Shown here: one piece after another, positions 26,396 to 36,074 of the stretch
Layout: each line of letters starts with the position of its first letter
Position numbering within the stretch: the stretch's first letter is position 1
From: Cellulophaga sp. L1A9
GTDB lineage: Bacteria > Bacteroidota > Bacteroidia > Flavobacteriales > Flavobacteriaceae
DNA: 64,000 nt
Assembly (NCBI RefSeq): GCF_009797025.1
Contig: NZ_CP047027.1
Location: forward strand, 62,001 to 126,000
Reading direction: 5' to 3'
Translations under genes and position numbers: made by a program
The notes under the pieces: generated by a model
Told to the model about the DNA's origin: nothing
What the model saw: only the letters and a program-made list of their open reading frames with translations
Databases searched by the model: none

Positions 26396-26433
26396 AAAAA
26401 AAAAGCTTGAGCAGGTTGCTCAAGCTTTTTTTT
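26396..26433. terminator. Bidirectional terminator between sensor kinase and carB
   Basis: AGCTTGAGCA/TGCTCAAGCT stem (26404-26413 and 26417-26426) with loop GGT, flanked by an A-run on the left and T-run on the right, between convergent genes. Confidence 0.9.
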
Positions 26434-26453
26434 AAATTTAAAAGTATTTTTTA

Positions 26454-29306
26454 TTACTTACTTAAATACATTTTTCTACGAGAATACAAGTTGTAAAACT
26501 CATCATCTTTTAAACTATCAATAAATAAAATACTTTCTCCAGTACTTTTCATTTCTGGACCTAAGTTTTTATTTACATTATGGAATTTCTCAAAAGAGAA
26601 AACAGGTTGCTTAATTGCGTAACCTTCTAGTTGAGGGTTAAAATTAAAATCTTTTACCTTTTTCTCTCCTAACATTACTTTAGTCGCATAATTTACATAA
26701 GGTTCTTTATATGCCTTAGCTATAAATGGTACCGTACGTGATGCTCTAGGGTTAGCTTCAATGATGTATACAATATCGTCTTTTATTGCAAATTGAACAT
26801 TTATAAGTCCTACCGTATTTAAGGCTAACGCAATTTTTCGGGTATGATCTTTAATTTGTTGCATTACAAATTCACCTAAATTAAAAGGAGGTAACGTTGC
26901 ATTTGAATCTCCTGAGTGAATTCCACAGGGCTCAATATGCTCCATGATCCCTATGATATAGACATCTTCTCCATCGCAAATTGCATCTGCTTCTGCTTCT
27001 ATAGCGCCATCAAGATAATGATCTAATAAAAGCTTATTCCCTGGTATCTGTTTTAAGAGGTTAATAACGTGCTCTTCTAATTCTTGTTTATTGATTACAA
27101 TTTTCATCCCCTGACCTCCTAAAACATAGGACGGTCTAATCAATAAAGGAAAATCTAATTCTTCTGAAAGTGCTAATGCCTCCTCTGCTGTTTCTGCAAC
27201 TCCAAATTGAGGAAAAGGAATATTATTTTCTTCAAGCATTTTAGAGAAACTTCCTCTATCCTCTGCTAAATCAAGTGCTTTAAAGCTGGTGCCGATAATT
27301 TTTATCCCGTGTTTTTCTAATTTCTCAGCCAATTTAAGTGCTGTTTGCCCACCCAATTGAACAATAACTCCTTCTGGTTTCTCATGAAGAATAATATCGT
27401 AAATATGTTCCCAAAAAACAGGTTCAAAGTATAATTTATCAGCCGTATCAAAATCGGTCGATACGGTTTCAGGGTTACAGTTAATCATGATGGTTTCATA
27501 CCCACATTCCGCAGCTGCTAAAACCCCATGAACACAACAATAATCAAACTCAATCCCCTGCCCTATTCGGTTAGGTCCTGATCCTAAGACTACAACCTTC
27601 TTTTTATCCGTAACAATACTGTCATTTGCAACATACCTTGTTCCGTCTGGTCTTTCTATTTCTTCTTCAAAAGTAGAATAATAGTATGGCGTCAATGCTT
27701 TAAACTCTGCCGCACATGTATCTACTAATTTAAATACTCTATTGATATTTAACTCCGTACGCTTTTTGTGCACTTCACTTTCATAACAATCTAGCATATG
27801 TGCAATCTGACGATCCGCAAAACCTTTTTGCTTTGCTTCCAACAGAATATCTTTAGGTAAAGATTCAATGGTAAAAGTTTCTATTTCCTTTTCTAATATA
27901 TGTAGTTCTTCATATTGTTTTAAGAACCACATGTCTATTTTAGTTATTTCATGAATTCTACTTAATGGAATACCTAACTGAATTGCATCATAAATAATAA
28001 ACACACGATCCCAACTTGGAATTGTAAGCTTACTAATGATTTTATCGTAATCTTTCAATCCTTTTCCATCTGCCCCTAAGCCATTTCTTTTAATTTCTAA
28101 AGATTGTGTCGCTTTATGAAGTGCCTCTTGAAAAGAACGCCCTATTCCCATTACTTCTCCAACAGATTTCATTTGTAAGCCTAACGTTCTATCTGAACCT
28201 ACAAACTTATCAAAATTCCAACGTGGTATTTTTACAATTACATAATCTAAAGTAGGTTCAAATAACGCCGATGTAGATTTTGTAATTTGATTATCTAATT
28301 CGTCTAAGTTGTACCCAATTGCCAATTTTGTAGCAATTTTTGCGATGGGATACCCTGTCGCTTTTGAAGCTAAAGCCGAAGAACGCGATACTCTTGGGTT
28401 AATTTCTATCGCTATAATATCTTCTTTTTCATCAGGACTTACTGCAAACTGCACATTACATCCTCCGGCAAAATCGCCAATACTGCGCATCATGTGAATT
28501 GCCATATCACGCATTTTTTGATACGTTTTGTCTGATAAAGTCATTGCCGGTGCTACTGTAATAGAATCTCCAGTATGAATCCCCATAGGATCCATATTTT
28601 CAATCGCACAAATAATAACGACATTATCATTTTTATCGCGTAATAATTCTAATTCATATTCTTTCCAGCCCATTAAGGCTTTATCAATCATTACTTCATG
28701 AATTGGAGAAATTTCTAACCCACGACTTAATAATTCATCAAAATCTTCTGGCTTATATACTATAGATGCTCCTGCCCCTCCTAAAGTATAGGAAGCTCTA
28801 ATAACTAACGGGAAACCAAATTCTTGCGCAATTTCTTTTCCTTTTAGAAAAGAGGTTGCTGTTGCCTGTGGTGCCATCCCCACACCAATTTTAATCATTA
28901 AATTTCTAAACTTCTCACGGTCTTCTGTGATGTTTATAGCATCAATATCAACCCCAATAAGTGCTACTCCAAAATCTTTCCAAATCCCTTTTTCATCAGC
29001 TTCAATACATAAATTCAGTGCTGTCTGACCTCCCATTGTGGGTAACACCGCATCTATATTTGGATGCTTTTTTAGAATTTCAATGATAGATTTTGTGGTT
29101 AACGGTTTTAGATAAACATGATCTGCCATTGTCGGATCAGTCATTATCGTAGCTGGGTTACTATTAATTAAAATAGTTTCTATTCCATCTTCACGTAGAG
29201 ATCTAAGCGATTGAGAACCAGCATAATCAAACTCACATGCTTGTCCAATTACAATTGGTCCAGATCCAATTAATAAAACAGATTTGATATTTTTATTCTT
29301 AGGCAT
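26454..29306 (-). CDS. carB: Carbamoyl-phosphate synthase large subunit
   Basis: 950 residues. Two ATP-grasp halves are evident: the first opens VLLIGSGPIVIGQACEFDYAGSQ and the second VVVLGSGPNRIGQGIEFDYCCVHG; each has the EINPRVSRSSA or EANPRASRTVP metal/ATP motif. It makes carbamoyl phosphate for pyrimidines and arginine from bicarbonate, ATP and ammonia supplied by CarA (not in this window). E. coli CarB has about 1073 residues; the missing part is the C-terminal MGS-like allosteric domain, so control by UMP/ornithine should differ. The gene is on its own with a terminator on the 3' side. Confidence 0.96.
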   Translation of the reverse strand: MPKNKNIKSVLLIGSGPIVIGQACEFDYAGSQSLRSLREDGIETILINSNPATIMTDPTMADHVYLKPLTTKSIIEILKKHPNIDAVLPTMGGQTALNLCIEADEKGIWKDFGVALIGVDIDAINITEDREKFRNLMIKIGVGMAPQATATSFLKGKEIAQEFGFPLVIRASYTLGGAGASIVYKPEDFDELLSRGLEISPIHEVMIDKALMGWKEYELELLRDKNDNVVIICAIENMDPMGIHTGDSITVAPAMTLSDKTYQKMRDMAIHMMRSIGDFAGGCNVQFAVSPDEKEDIIAIEINPRVSRSSALASKATGYPIAKIATKLAIGYNLDELDNQITKSTSALFEPTLDYVIVKIPRWNFDKFVGSDRTLGLQMKSVGEVMGIGRSFQEALHKATQSLEIKRNGLGADGKGLKDYDKIISKLTIPSWDRVFIIYDAIQLGIPLSRIHEITKIDMWFLKQYEELHILEKEIETFTIESLPKDILLEAKQKGFADRQIAHMLDCYESEVHKKRTELNINRVFKLVDTCAAEFKALTPYYYSTFEEEIERPDGTRYVANDSIVTDKKKVVVLGSGPNRIGQGIEFDYCCVHGVLAAAECGYETIMINCNPETVSTDFDTADKLYFEPVFWEHIYDIILHEKPEGVIVQLGGQTALKLAEKLEKHGIKIIGTSFKALDLAEDRGSFSKMLEENNIPFPQFGVAETAEEALALSEELDFPLLIRPSYVLGGQGMKIVINKQELEEHVINLLKQIPGNKLLLDHYLDGAIEAEADAICDGEDVYIIGIMEHIEPCGIHSGDSNATLPPFNLGEFVMQQIKDHTRKIALALNTVGLINVQFAIKDDIVYIIEANPRASRTVPFIAKAYKEPYVNYATKVMLGEKKVKDFNFNPQLEGYAIKQPVFSFEKFHNVNKNLGPEMKSTGESILFIDSLKDDEFYNLYSRRKMYLSK

Positions 29307-29351
29307 TGTACTTGTATTATATAGTGTTCGCTAATAATTTTTAAAAATAGG

Positions 29352-29389
29352 CAAAAAAAAAGGTGCTACTTATAAAAAAGTAACACCTA
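29352..29389 (-). terminator. Terminator of rpmH
   Basis: GGTGCTACTT/AAGTAACACC stem (one G-U pair) at 29362-29387 with a run of nine A on the plus strand to the left, which is a T-run in the minus direction. 25 bases beyond the rpmH stop and before carB. Confidence 0.8.
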
Positions 29390-29413
29390 ATATCTAAAAT
29401 AACAAATGAATCA

Positions 29414-29581
29414 TTATTTTTTATGTCTTGTTTCTGAAGATACAGTTAATTTTTTTCTTCCTTTTGCTCTTCTTCTAGCAATAACTTTTCTTCCATTTAC
29501 AGACGCCATGCGTTCTCTAAAACCATGTTTGTTTCTTCTTTTACGCTTTGATGGCTGATATGTTCTTTTTTGTCCGGGCAT
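29414..29581 (-). CDS. rpmH: 50S ribosomal protein L34
   Basis: 55 residues, highly basic, with the L34 signature [17 protein letters not shown] and [14 protein letters not shown]. Start ATG at 29581 ([11 protein letters not shown]); the PGQ insertion before KRTYQPS is slightly longer than the enterobacterial MKRTFQPS. A component of the large ribosomal subunit. It has its own terminator and lies upstream of carB on the same strand. Confidence 0.97.
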   Translation of the reverse strand: MPGQKRTYQPSKRKRRNKHGFRERMASVNGRKVIARRRAKGRKKLTVSSETRHKK

Positions 29582-29774
29582 CTTATAATATCTTTAGTAT
29601 CCTTTTAATTCAATTTTCGTTTTGTTGATCGCTCATCCAAAACTGGGCGCAAATATACAAAGACTTTTCGCATTGACAAATCTAATTTAAAAAATATTTT
29701 AGTTTGTTTTTATTACTTTTGCCAAAATATATAAAAGAAGCAAAAACTAACTCCTTTACAAATTTACAAATAAC

Positions 29775-30290
29775 ATGTTTAATAAAATTTTTAAATTAAT
29801 AATTGCAGGCTTAATTATAGCATATGCTGTATACCAATTTATAGAGGGTAACATTGGTAATGGTATCTTTTTAATCCTGTTCTCATTAATTTTTATATTC
29901 CTTTATTTTAGAAACGAAATTATTCTCTTAGCCTTTTTAAGAATGCGTAAGCAAGATTTAGCAGGAACGGAGAAATGGTTATCTAAAATTAAAAACCCTG
30001 AAGCAGCGTTAACATTAAAGCAACAAGGGTATTACAATTACTTGCATGGGATCATTTTTTCCCAAACAAATTTAACTACTGCTGAGAAATACTTTAAAAA
30101 AGCTTTAAAACTTGGCTTGACGATGGATTACGACGTTGCTATGGCTAAATTAAGCCTTGCTGGTATCTCTATGCAGAAAAGAAGAAAAAGAGAAGCTACA
30201 ATGCTTTTAAACGAGGCTAAAAAATTAGACAAACAGAATATGCTTTCAGATCAAATTAAAATGATGAAAGAGCAATTGAAGAAAATTTAA
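29775..30290 (+). CDS. Membrane-anchored TPR-like protein
   Basis: 171 residues. Two N-terminal hydrophobic segments (LIIAGLIIAYAVYQFI and GIFLILFSLIFIFLYF) form a hairpin in the membrane, followed by a cytoplasmic helical region with TPR-like repeats (YYNYLHGIIFSQTNLTTAEKYFKKALKLG, then VAMAKLSLAGISMQKRRKREA). The repeats usually mediate protein contacts. Function not known. It ends at a strong bidirectional terminator. Confidence 0.8.
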   Translation: MFNKIFKLIIAGLIIAYAVYQFIEGNIGNGIFLILFSLIFIFLYFRNEIILLAFLRMRKQDLAGTEKWLSKIKNPEAALTLKQQGYYNYLHGIIFSQTNLTTAEKYFKKALKLGLTMDYDVAMAKLSLAGISMQKRRKREATMLLNEAKKLDKQNMLSDQIKMMKEQLKKI

Positions 30291-30311
30291 TCTTCAATAT
30301 TAATAGAAAAC

Positions 30312-30344
30312 AAAAAAGCTTTAGCAGGTGCTAAAGCTTTTTTT
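30312..30344. terminator. Bidirectional terminator
   Basis: GCTTTAGC/GCTAAAGC stem (30318-30325 and 30330-30337), loop AGGT, A-run on the left and T-run on the right, between convergent genes. Confidence 0.9.
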
Positions 30345-30368
30345 ATGCTTAAATAGTAAACTTCCGGT

Positions 30369-31340
30369 TTATTTAGAAGTCTTGTAATATCCTTTATTCG
30401 GAATTTCAACTATATATTTCTTTCTAGAATTATTGTTCAAGTGTGGCTCACGCAACCAAGGGTTGTGACGTTTCAATATTTTATAGTTGATTTCATATTG
30501 CTTCGCAAAATCCGCAAAATTAGTAACAGGTACATCTACTTCTACATTAAATGTTGGCACTTGTGTATACATATCCTCTTTCGCTATATCAAAACCATAC
30601 TTATGTGGATGAGAAAGAATTTCTTTGATTGCTAAAATACGAAACACATAACGTCCTGTTTCTTGTCCTAAAAGCAAATCGTAATAGGCATTTACATCCT
30701 GAGCATCCATATATTTCTGTATCCCGTAAGATCCCGCATTATACGATGCCGCAGCTAAAGTCCAAGTACCAAATTTAGCTTTTGATTTTTTTAAGTAATC
30801 ACAAGCAACCTCTGTAGCCTTTTCAATATGATAACGCTCATCTACATTGTCATTGACCTCTAAGCCATACTCTCTACCTGTGGTTTTCATTATTTGCCAA
30901 AAACCGGAAGCACCTGCCGGAGACCTCACGTTCTCCAAACCACTTTCTGCTACTGCCAAATATTTAAAATCATCTGGAATTCCATTTTTGGCCAAAATAG
31001 GTTCTATAATTGGAAAATATTTATTGGCACGTTTCATTAATAAAAGTGCATTAGACTGCCAGTAGGTATTCACCAAAAATTCACGATCTACACGCTCCAT
31101 GATTTCAGGATCGTCAAAAGGAACTATTTCACCCGCGAAATTTAAATCTTCTGGAATATCTATTGCTGTTATTTTATAACCAGTCGCTATTTCTGACGTA
31201 GCCACTTGTTCATCTAATAGCTGATTTTCATCAGCAGAATTTTGCACTGCAAATATTAATGTGCTTACCACAAACAATACTCCCAAAAGCATCAACGTAT
31301 TTTTTAAAAATTTCATAGCTACCATAGTTTTATACATCAA
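30369..31340 (-). CDS. Lytic transglycosylase, MltD-like
   Basis: 323 residues (or 315 if the ATG at 31316, MKFLKNTLMLLG, is used, which gives a tidier signal). After a membrane/signal helix comes an SLT domain with catalytic Glu132 in LAVAESGLENVRSPAGASGFWQIM and AAASYNAGSYGIQKYM, then a C-terminal stretch TNFADFAKQYEINYKILKRHNPWL that resembles a single LysM. It should cleave peptidoglycan in the periplasm with formation of anhydro-muropeptides. Its start lies 5 bases below the stop of the hydrolase gene on the same strand, so they are probably co-transcribed. Confidence 0.9.
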   Translation of the reverse strand: MMYKTMVAMKFLKNTLMLLGVLFVVSTLIFAVQNSADENQLLDEQVATSEIATGYKITAIDIPEDLNFAGEIVPFDDPEIMERVDREFLVNTYWQSNALLLMKRANKYFPIIEPILAKNGIPDDFKYLAVAESGLENVRSPAGASGFWQIMKTTGREYGLEVNDNVDERYHIEKATEVACDYLKKSKAKFGTWTLAAASYNAGSYGIQKYMDAQDVNAYYDLLLGQETGRYVFRILAIKEILSHPHKYGFDIAKEDMYTQVPTFNVEVDVPVTNFADFAKQYEINYKILKRHNPWLREPHLNNNSRKKYIVEIPNKGYYKTSK

Positions 31341-31345
31341 AGATA

Positions 31346-32023
31346 TTAAATAGAACTTTCGTTTTGTAAAATAATTGTAGGAAGATGCTCATTAAACCAT
31401 TTATATCTGTGAATAATCATGGTATGTGTACCATTCTTCACTGGAATGCATCTTTTAATGTTTGCCAAAGGAAAAACAGGGTCCTTATCTCCATGAATAT
31501 GAACCAAATTAGGAATTGGCGCACCTTCTTTCCAATTTACCGTATTATCTATAGACCAATCAATGTAATATTTATCTCTCATAGACAAATAACGTTCGTA
31601 TAATTCCAATCGCTTCGTAGCTGTTTCCCCAAAAGCATACTTTGCCAACAACTCAACATTGTTTACAAGCCCCGTAGGTAGCAATTTATGAATCTTGGTA
31701 TACTTAGCAAACTGCATGCGTTTCGGCAGCTCTGAGCTCGATTTTACGCTAGAAATTATAATAACCTTTCTAGTGCTTATTAATCTTGACATTTCCTGAA
31801 CTAAAATACCACCATACGATACCCCAATCAATACCGGATTAGGTGCTGTTACTTGCGCACACATTAATTTCGCATAATCTACTAAGGAAATCCCCTTTTC
31901 GGGAATAGACCATTCTAAGGTGTGAATCGTAAATAAATCTTCAGGTAACTTTATATGTTCAAAAATTAAAGAAGAAGCTGCCATTCCAGGCATTAAATAA
32001 ACAGGTATTTTTATTTGAGTCAT
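31346..32023 (-). CDS. Alpha/beta hydrolase
   Basis: 225 residues, no signal peptide. Nucleophile elbow GVSYGG (Ser in GxSxG), Asp in VHIHGDKDPVFP and His in NGTHTMIIHR complete the usual triad; MPGMAASSLIFEHI at the N-terminus supplies the oxyanion region. The substrate is not predictable. It precedes the lytic transglycosylase with a 5-base gap. Confidence 0.85.
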   Translation of the reverse strand: MTQIKIPVYLMPGMAASSLIFEHIKLPEDLFTIHTLEWSIPEKGISLVDYAKLMCAQVTAPNPVLIGVSYGGILVQEMSRLISTRKVIIISSVKSSSELPKRMQFAKYTKIHKLLPTGLVNNVELLAKYAFGETATKRLELYERYLSMRDKYYIDWSIDNTVNWKEGAPIPNLVHIHGDKDPVFPLANIKRCIPVKNGTHTMIIHRYKWFNEHLPTIILQNESSI

Positions 32024-32191
32024 AACAAAGTAAACTATCAGAAAACTAGGAAATTAGCTAAAAATAAAGTAATTTTATGCTCTTGCTAATTTTTTATATT
32101 AAACATTTATTTTAAGAACTTATCACCAATCAACCTTTACAACTTGAGAACCTTGTATGGGTTATTTTTAATGAACTAAAATCAAAACTAT

Positions 32192-32488
32192 ATGAATGAA
32201 GTAAACATTACAGACAATAGTTTCTTACGTCAATTTGAAACAACAGTTAATGGGCACTTAGCAAAGATTGAATATTCTGCTCAGGAACGAAAGATTTTTC
32301 TAACTAAATTGATTATCCCTGAAATGATAACTCAAGAAGGCTTTAAAGAACAATTCATTGAAGCCGTGTTAAACGTAATTCAAGAAAGAAATTTACGTGT
32401 TGTACCCACAAGTCCGCAAATTGCTGGATTTCTCAGAAAAAATAGCAGGAAATATAAAGATATGTTGCCAATTGGTATTCGTATCTAA
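32192..32488 (+). CDS. GNAT-like YjdJ-type acetyltransferase domain protein
   Basis: 98 residues, the size of the minimal GNAT-like family (YjdJ type). It shows HLAKIEYSAQERKIFLTKLIIPE followed by QFIEAVLNVIQERNLRVVPTSPQIAGFLRKN, where the second half matches the cofactor-binding helix and the PxCPxxxxF-like segment, here with PTSPQIAGFL (no cysteine). Members are thought to bind acetyl-CoA; the substrate is unknown. It is followed by a bidirectional terminator. Confidence 0.82.
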   Translation: MNEVNITDNSFLRQFETTVNGHLAKIEYSAQERKIFLTKLIIPEMITQEGFKEQFIEAVLNVIQERNLRVVPTSPQIAGFLRKNSRKYKDMLPIGIRI

Positions 32489-32490
32489 TA

Positions 32491-32522
32491 AAAAAACCGC
32501 TCTTACACAGAGCGGTTTTTTT
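32491..32522. terminator. Bidirectional terminator
   Basis: ACCGCTCT/AGAGCGGT stem with loop TACAC, A-run left and T-run right. The minus-strand mtaB stop codon (32521-32523) overlaps its edge. Confidence 0.9.
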
Positions 32523-33849
32523 ATGCTTTTATTTTTTCATCGACAAATACAAAGCGCACTAAACCATCTTCATCAATACTGGTAAGCTCTACTTGCTTTA
32601 ATTGATTTACTAATTCCGGATTCCAAGGAGCTTTTACTTTTACATAATTCTCTGTAAACCCTTGAATATACCCTTCCTTGTTTTCTCCTTCAAAAAGTAC
32701 GGTTCTAAGCGAACCTAACTGACTTTCATAAAAAGCCCTTCTTTTCTTAGCAGACAGTCCACGTAACATTTTACTTCGTTTGCTTCGTACATTTTTAGCA
32801 ACCACATCTTCCATTTCAGCCGCAACAGTATTATCGCGTTCTGAGTAGGTAAAAACATGTAAATATGAAATATCCAAATCATTTAAAAAGTGATACGTCT
32901 TCAAGAACAACTCATCTGTTTCTCCTGGAAAACCAACAATAACATCTACACCAATGCAAGCATGCGGCATCACTTCTTTAATTCTAGCAACACGGTCTAC
33001 ATACAATCCGCTTAAATACCGGCGCCGCATTAATTTTAAGATTTCATCACTACCACTCTGCAATGGGATATGAAAATGTGGCACAAAAGAGTTACTCTTT
33101 GCCACGAAATCTATGGTCTTATTTTTTAATAGATTAGGCTCTATGCTTGAAATCCGAAGCCTATGAATCCCCTCAATAGTATCCAACTCTTCTACTAAAT
33201 CATAGAAAGTGTGCTCGTGTTTTTTATTCCCGAACTCTCCCTTTCCATAGTCACCAATATTTACTCCTGTTAATACAATCTCTTTGATATCTTGTGAAGC
33301 AATTTCCCTGGCATTCTTCACGACATTCTGCAAAGTATCACTACGTGATATTCCACGCGCCAAAGGAATGGTACAATATGTACATTTATAATCACAACCA
33401 TCTTGCACTTTTAAAAAGGCACGGGTTCTATCTCCTATCGCATAACTACCTACATAAAAATCTGCCTCAACAATTTCACAAGAATGCACTTCTCCAAAAT
33501 CATTTTTAGACAAGTCATTAATATAATCAGTGATTTTAAATTTTTCGGTTGCTCCCAAAACTAAATCTACACCATGTACAGACGCTAATTCCTCTGGCTT
33601 TAATTGCGCATAGCAACCAATAGCAGCCACAAAAGCATCAGGATTGATCTTTTGAGCTTGTTTCACTATACTTTTAAAACGTTTATCAGCATTTTCTGTT
33701 ACGGAGCAGGTATTAATCACGTACATATCTGCGCGTTCTGAGAAATCTACACGATCAAAACCTTCTTCTTGAAAATCTCTCGCAATTGTAGATGTTTCTG
33801 AGAAATTTAATTTACATCCTAAAGTATAAAATGCAACTTTCTTTTTCAT
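32521..33849 (-). CDS. mtaB: tRNA t6A37 methylthiotransferase MtaB
   Basis: 442 residues with the full methylthiotransferase layout: N-terminal domain starting FYTLGCKLNFSET (first conserved Cys), INTCSVT and AIGCYAQ for the second cluster; radical SAM motif CDYKCTYC; LTGVNIGDYG and HIPLQSGSD; and a C-terminal TRAM-like region. It adds the methylthio group to t6A at position 37 of certain tRNAs. It lies 3 bases from the GlmU-like gene on the same strand, so it is likely second in an operon. Confidence 0.93.
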   Translation of the reverse strand: MKKKVAFYTLGCKLNFSETSTIARDFQEEGFDRVDFSERADMYVINTCSVTENADKRFKSIVKQAQKINPDAFVAAIGCYAQLKPEELASVHGVDLVLGATEKFKITDYINDLSKNDFGEVHSCEIVEADFYVGSYAIGDRTRAFLKVQDGCDYKCTYCTIPLARGISRSDTLQNVVKNAREIASQDIKEIVLTGVNIGDYGKGEFGNKKHEHTFYDLVEELDTIEGIHRLRISSIEPNLLKNKTIDFVAKSNSFVPHFHIPLQSGSDEILKLMRRRYLSGLYVDRVARIKEVMPHACIGVDVIVGFPGETDELFLKTYHFLNDLDISYLHVFTYSERDNTVAAEMEDVVAKNVRSKRSKMLRGLSAKKRRAFYESQLGSLRTVLFEGENKEGYIQGFTENYVKVKAPWNPELVNQLKQVELTSIDEDGLVRFVFVDEKIKA

Positions 33850-33852
33850 CGT

Positions 33853-35028
33853 TTAGTAATTTCTCCACTTTTTGGTTTCTTCAAAAACATGGGTTAGAAT
33901 AGCTTCTTCCTTTTCATCAAACTCCAATTCCCTACGAGACATCATAATTTTAGCCGTTTCAAATGCCTTATTAGTCAAGTAAGTGGTAAAACCAGAAGCT
34001 CCACCCCAACTATAACTAGGAATAAAATTTCTAGGAAAACCAGATCCGAATACATTAGCACTAACACCAACCACCGTACCGGTATTAAACATGGTATTAA
34101 TGCCACATTTACTATGATCCCCCATCATTAAGCCACAAAATCTAAGTCCCGTTTCAGCAAAACTTTCTGTTTCATAACTCCATAAACGAACTTCATCGTA
34201 ATTGTTTTTAAGATTAGAATTGTTTGTATCCGCTCCTAGATTACACCATTCTCCAAGCACTGAATTCCCTAAAAATCCGTCATGCCCTTTATTGGAATAA
34301 CCAAATAGTACTGAGTTATTAACTTCTCCCCCAATGCGTGAATGCGGACCAACAGTTGTTGCTCCATAGATTTTAGCACCCATTTTTACTGTAGAATGAT
34401 CACATAGTGCAAATGCCCCACGTATCATAGAACCCTCCATGACCTCGGCATTTATCCCAATATAAATAGGGCCTGAAGATGCATTTAAAATACTACATTC
34501 TACTACTGCACCTTCTTCTAAAAAAATATTCTCTGGATTGATGACCGTATTTGTTTTAGAAATTGGCTGACTACTTCGTTCCTGGAGGATAAAATCAAAA
34601 TCTTCTTGAATGGCTGCTGCATTCTTAGAAAAAATATCCCATGTATTTTCAATACGAATAATCTCGCCTTCAAACTCAATAGCCTCGTAAGCACTTAGAT
34701 CTACCTCTTCTTGTGAATCCTTCGTATAAAATGCAATAACTTCTTCGTCGTAAAATATAGCTTGGTTTTCCGATAGCTCAGTAACCATACTCGCCAATTC
34801 CACATTAGGAAGAAATGATGCATTAATCAATACATTCTCCTCCAATTCTACCATTGGATATTTATCTGATAAATATTCTTCCGTTATCGTCGTGGTTGTA
34901 CTCTTTAGATAATTCTCCCACTTTTCACGAATAGTAAAAATACCTACCCTAATATCTGCTACAGGCCTTGTAAAAGTAAAAGGCAAAAGCGCGTTCCGTA
35001 CAGTACCATCAAAAAGAATATAATTCAT
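33853..35028 (-). CDS. GlmU-like sugar nucleotidyltransferase family protein
   Basis: 391 residues. The N-terminus (MNYILFDGTVRNALLPFTFTRPVADIRVGI) and the middle with left-handed beta-helix style repeats (EGSMIRGAFALCDHSTVKMGAKIYGATTVG..., GNSVLGEWCNLGADTNNSNLK) correspond to the Bacteroidetes GlmU-like family. It lacks the classical LAAGxGTRM motif of real GlmU, so catalytic activity on N-acetylglucosamine phosphate is uncertain. It is upstream of mtaB with a 3-base gap. Confidence 0.85.
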   Translation of the reverse strand: MNYILFDGTVRNALLPFTFTRPVADIRVGIFTIREKWENYLKSTTTTITEEYLSDKYPMVELEENVLINASFLPNVELASMVTELSENQAIFYDEEVIAFYTKDSQEEVDLSAYEAIEFEGEIIRIENTWDIFSKNAAAIQEDFDFILQERSSQPISKTNTVINPENIFLEEGAVVECSILNASSGPIYIGINAEVMEGSMIRGAFALCDHSTVKMGAKIYGATTVGPHSRIGGEVNNSVLFGYSNKGHDGFLGNSVLGEWCNLGADTNNSNLKNNYDEVRLWSYETESFAETGLRFCGLMMGDHSKCGINTMFNTGTVVGVSANVFGSGFPRNFIPSYSWGGASGFTTYLTNKAFETAKIMMSRRELEFDEKEEAILTHVFEETKKWRNY

Positions 35029-35053
35029 CAGTTAGTATTTTTTTGGTAAAAAT

Positions 35054-35090
35054 AAAAAAAGTCACGTTCCGTTGTTTAACGGAACGTGAC
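35054..35090 (-). terminator. Terminator of rpmE2
   Basis: Perfect 13-bp stem GTCACGTTCCGTT/AACGGAACGTGAC (35061-35090) with loop GTTT and an A-run at 35054-35060 that is a T-run on the minus strand. Confidence 0.9.
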
Positions 35091-35115
35091 TTTATTGCTA
35101 AAATTAGCAAAAATA

Positions 35116-35367
35116 TTATTTTTCGAACTTCTTGTATTTGTTCTTAAACTTATCAATACGTCCTGCAGTATCAACCAATTTAGCCTTACCTGTGTAAAAA
35201 GGGTGAGATGTTCTTGAAATTTCCAATTTAATTAAAGGATACTCTACACCTTCAAATTCTAACGTCTCTTTCGTATCTGCAGTAGATTTAGTAATAAAAA
35301 CATCCTCATTAGACATGTCTTTAAAAGCAACTAATCTATAATTCTGTGGGTGTATATCTTTTTTCAT
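35116..35367 (-). CDS. rpmE2: 50S ribosomal protein L31 type B
   Basis: 83 residues. [19 protein letters not shown] at the start, [24 protein letters not shown] at the end. It lacks the zinc-binding cysteines of L31 type A and is the longer, C-minus type B form, which is common in this phylum as the only L31. It has its own terminator. Confidence 0.97.
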   Translation of the reverse strand: MKKDIHPQNYRLVAFKDMSNEDVFITKSTADTKETLEFEGVEYPLIKLEISRTSHPFYTGKAKLVDTAGRIDKFKNKYKKFEK

Positions 35368-35497
35368 TTTTAAAAAACTTAATAACTTCTATTTTTAGAG
35401 ATTGCAAATTTATGTTTTTTTCTTAAACTTACAATTATTAATCAGTAAAAATTCAATAAAAAATATTCTTGGTCATTCTTTCCCAAAAATTAAAGCC

Positions 35498-35505
35498 TAT
35501 TTTTG
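35498..35505 (+). promoter_or_regulatory. -7 box upstream of the DUF4199 cluster
   Basis: TATTTTTG matches TAnnTTTG and lies 29 bases before the first DUF4199 start. No clear -33 element. Confidence 0.4.
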
Positions 35506-35533
35506 CGCTATTAAAGTCAAAAATAATTAAATT

Positions 35534-36040
35534 TTGGAAGCAGATAATTCTAGTGCAATTAAAAAAATAGTTTTACCAATAGCCCTAATATTCGGGGCCG
35601 GAAGAATTATCTTCGATTTAATTCCGAAATTAGCTGATGCTAATAGTAAAGTGTATTACTCCACTTTTTTAATTGCATTTGTTTTTGAAGTTTTAGCTAT
35701 CATTTATACCATAAAAAAGTATAAGAAAAGTCAAAATAACAGTATTAATTTAAAAGAAGCCTTAATTGTTGGTGTTATGTTTATGGTTATTGTTGGTGGT
35801 TTATACGCTATTCAATCTTATTTATACGACCTATACATAGATCCTGAATTCCAAAGAAAAACAGCTTTAGAATGGGCTAATTTATATGGAAAAAGTGGTG
35901 ATGTAGAAAAAATGATGAGCGAAGGTGACCGTATCCAGGCAACGAGTTCTATTTTTAGCATTATCAGTAGCATTCTTAAGTTTTCCTTACTTGGCATCTT
36001 AGTTTCATTTATTGTAGGAACCATAGTTAGAAACCGCTAA
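35534..36040 (+). CDS. DUF4199 membrane protein (first paralogue)
   Basis: 168 residues with four membrane helices; the start is TTG (35534), as no ATG lies near the N-terminus. The layout is that of DUF4199: two helices, a loop with charged residues (YKKSQNNSINLKEALIVGVMFM), a third helix, a hydrophilic loop with YIDPEFQRKTALEWANLYGKSGDVEKMM, and a last helix. Function unknown. The second paralogue follows 34 bases later. Confidence 0.85.
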   Translation: MEADNSSAIKKIVLPIALIFGAGRIIFDLIPKLADANSKVYYSTFLIAFVFEVLAIIYTIKKYKKSQNNSINLKEALIVGVMFMVIVGGLYAIQSYLYDLYIDPEFQRKTALEWANLYGKSGDVEKMMSEGDRIQATSSIFSIISSILKFSLLGILVSFIVGTIVRNR

Positions 36041-36074
36041 ATCAAAAAAATCACCCACTTTTATACAGGATCGC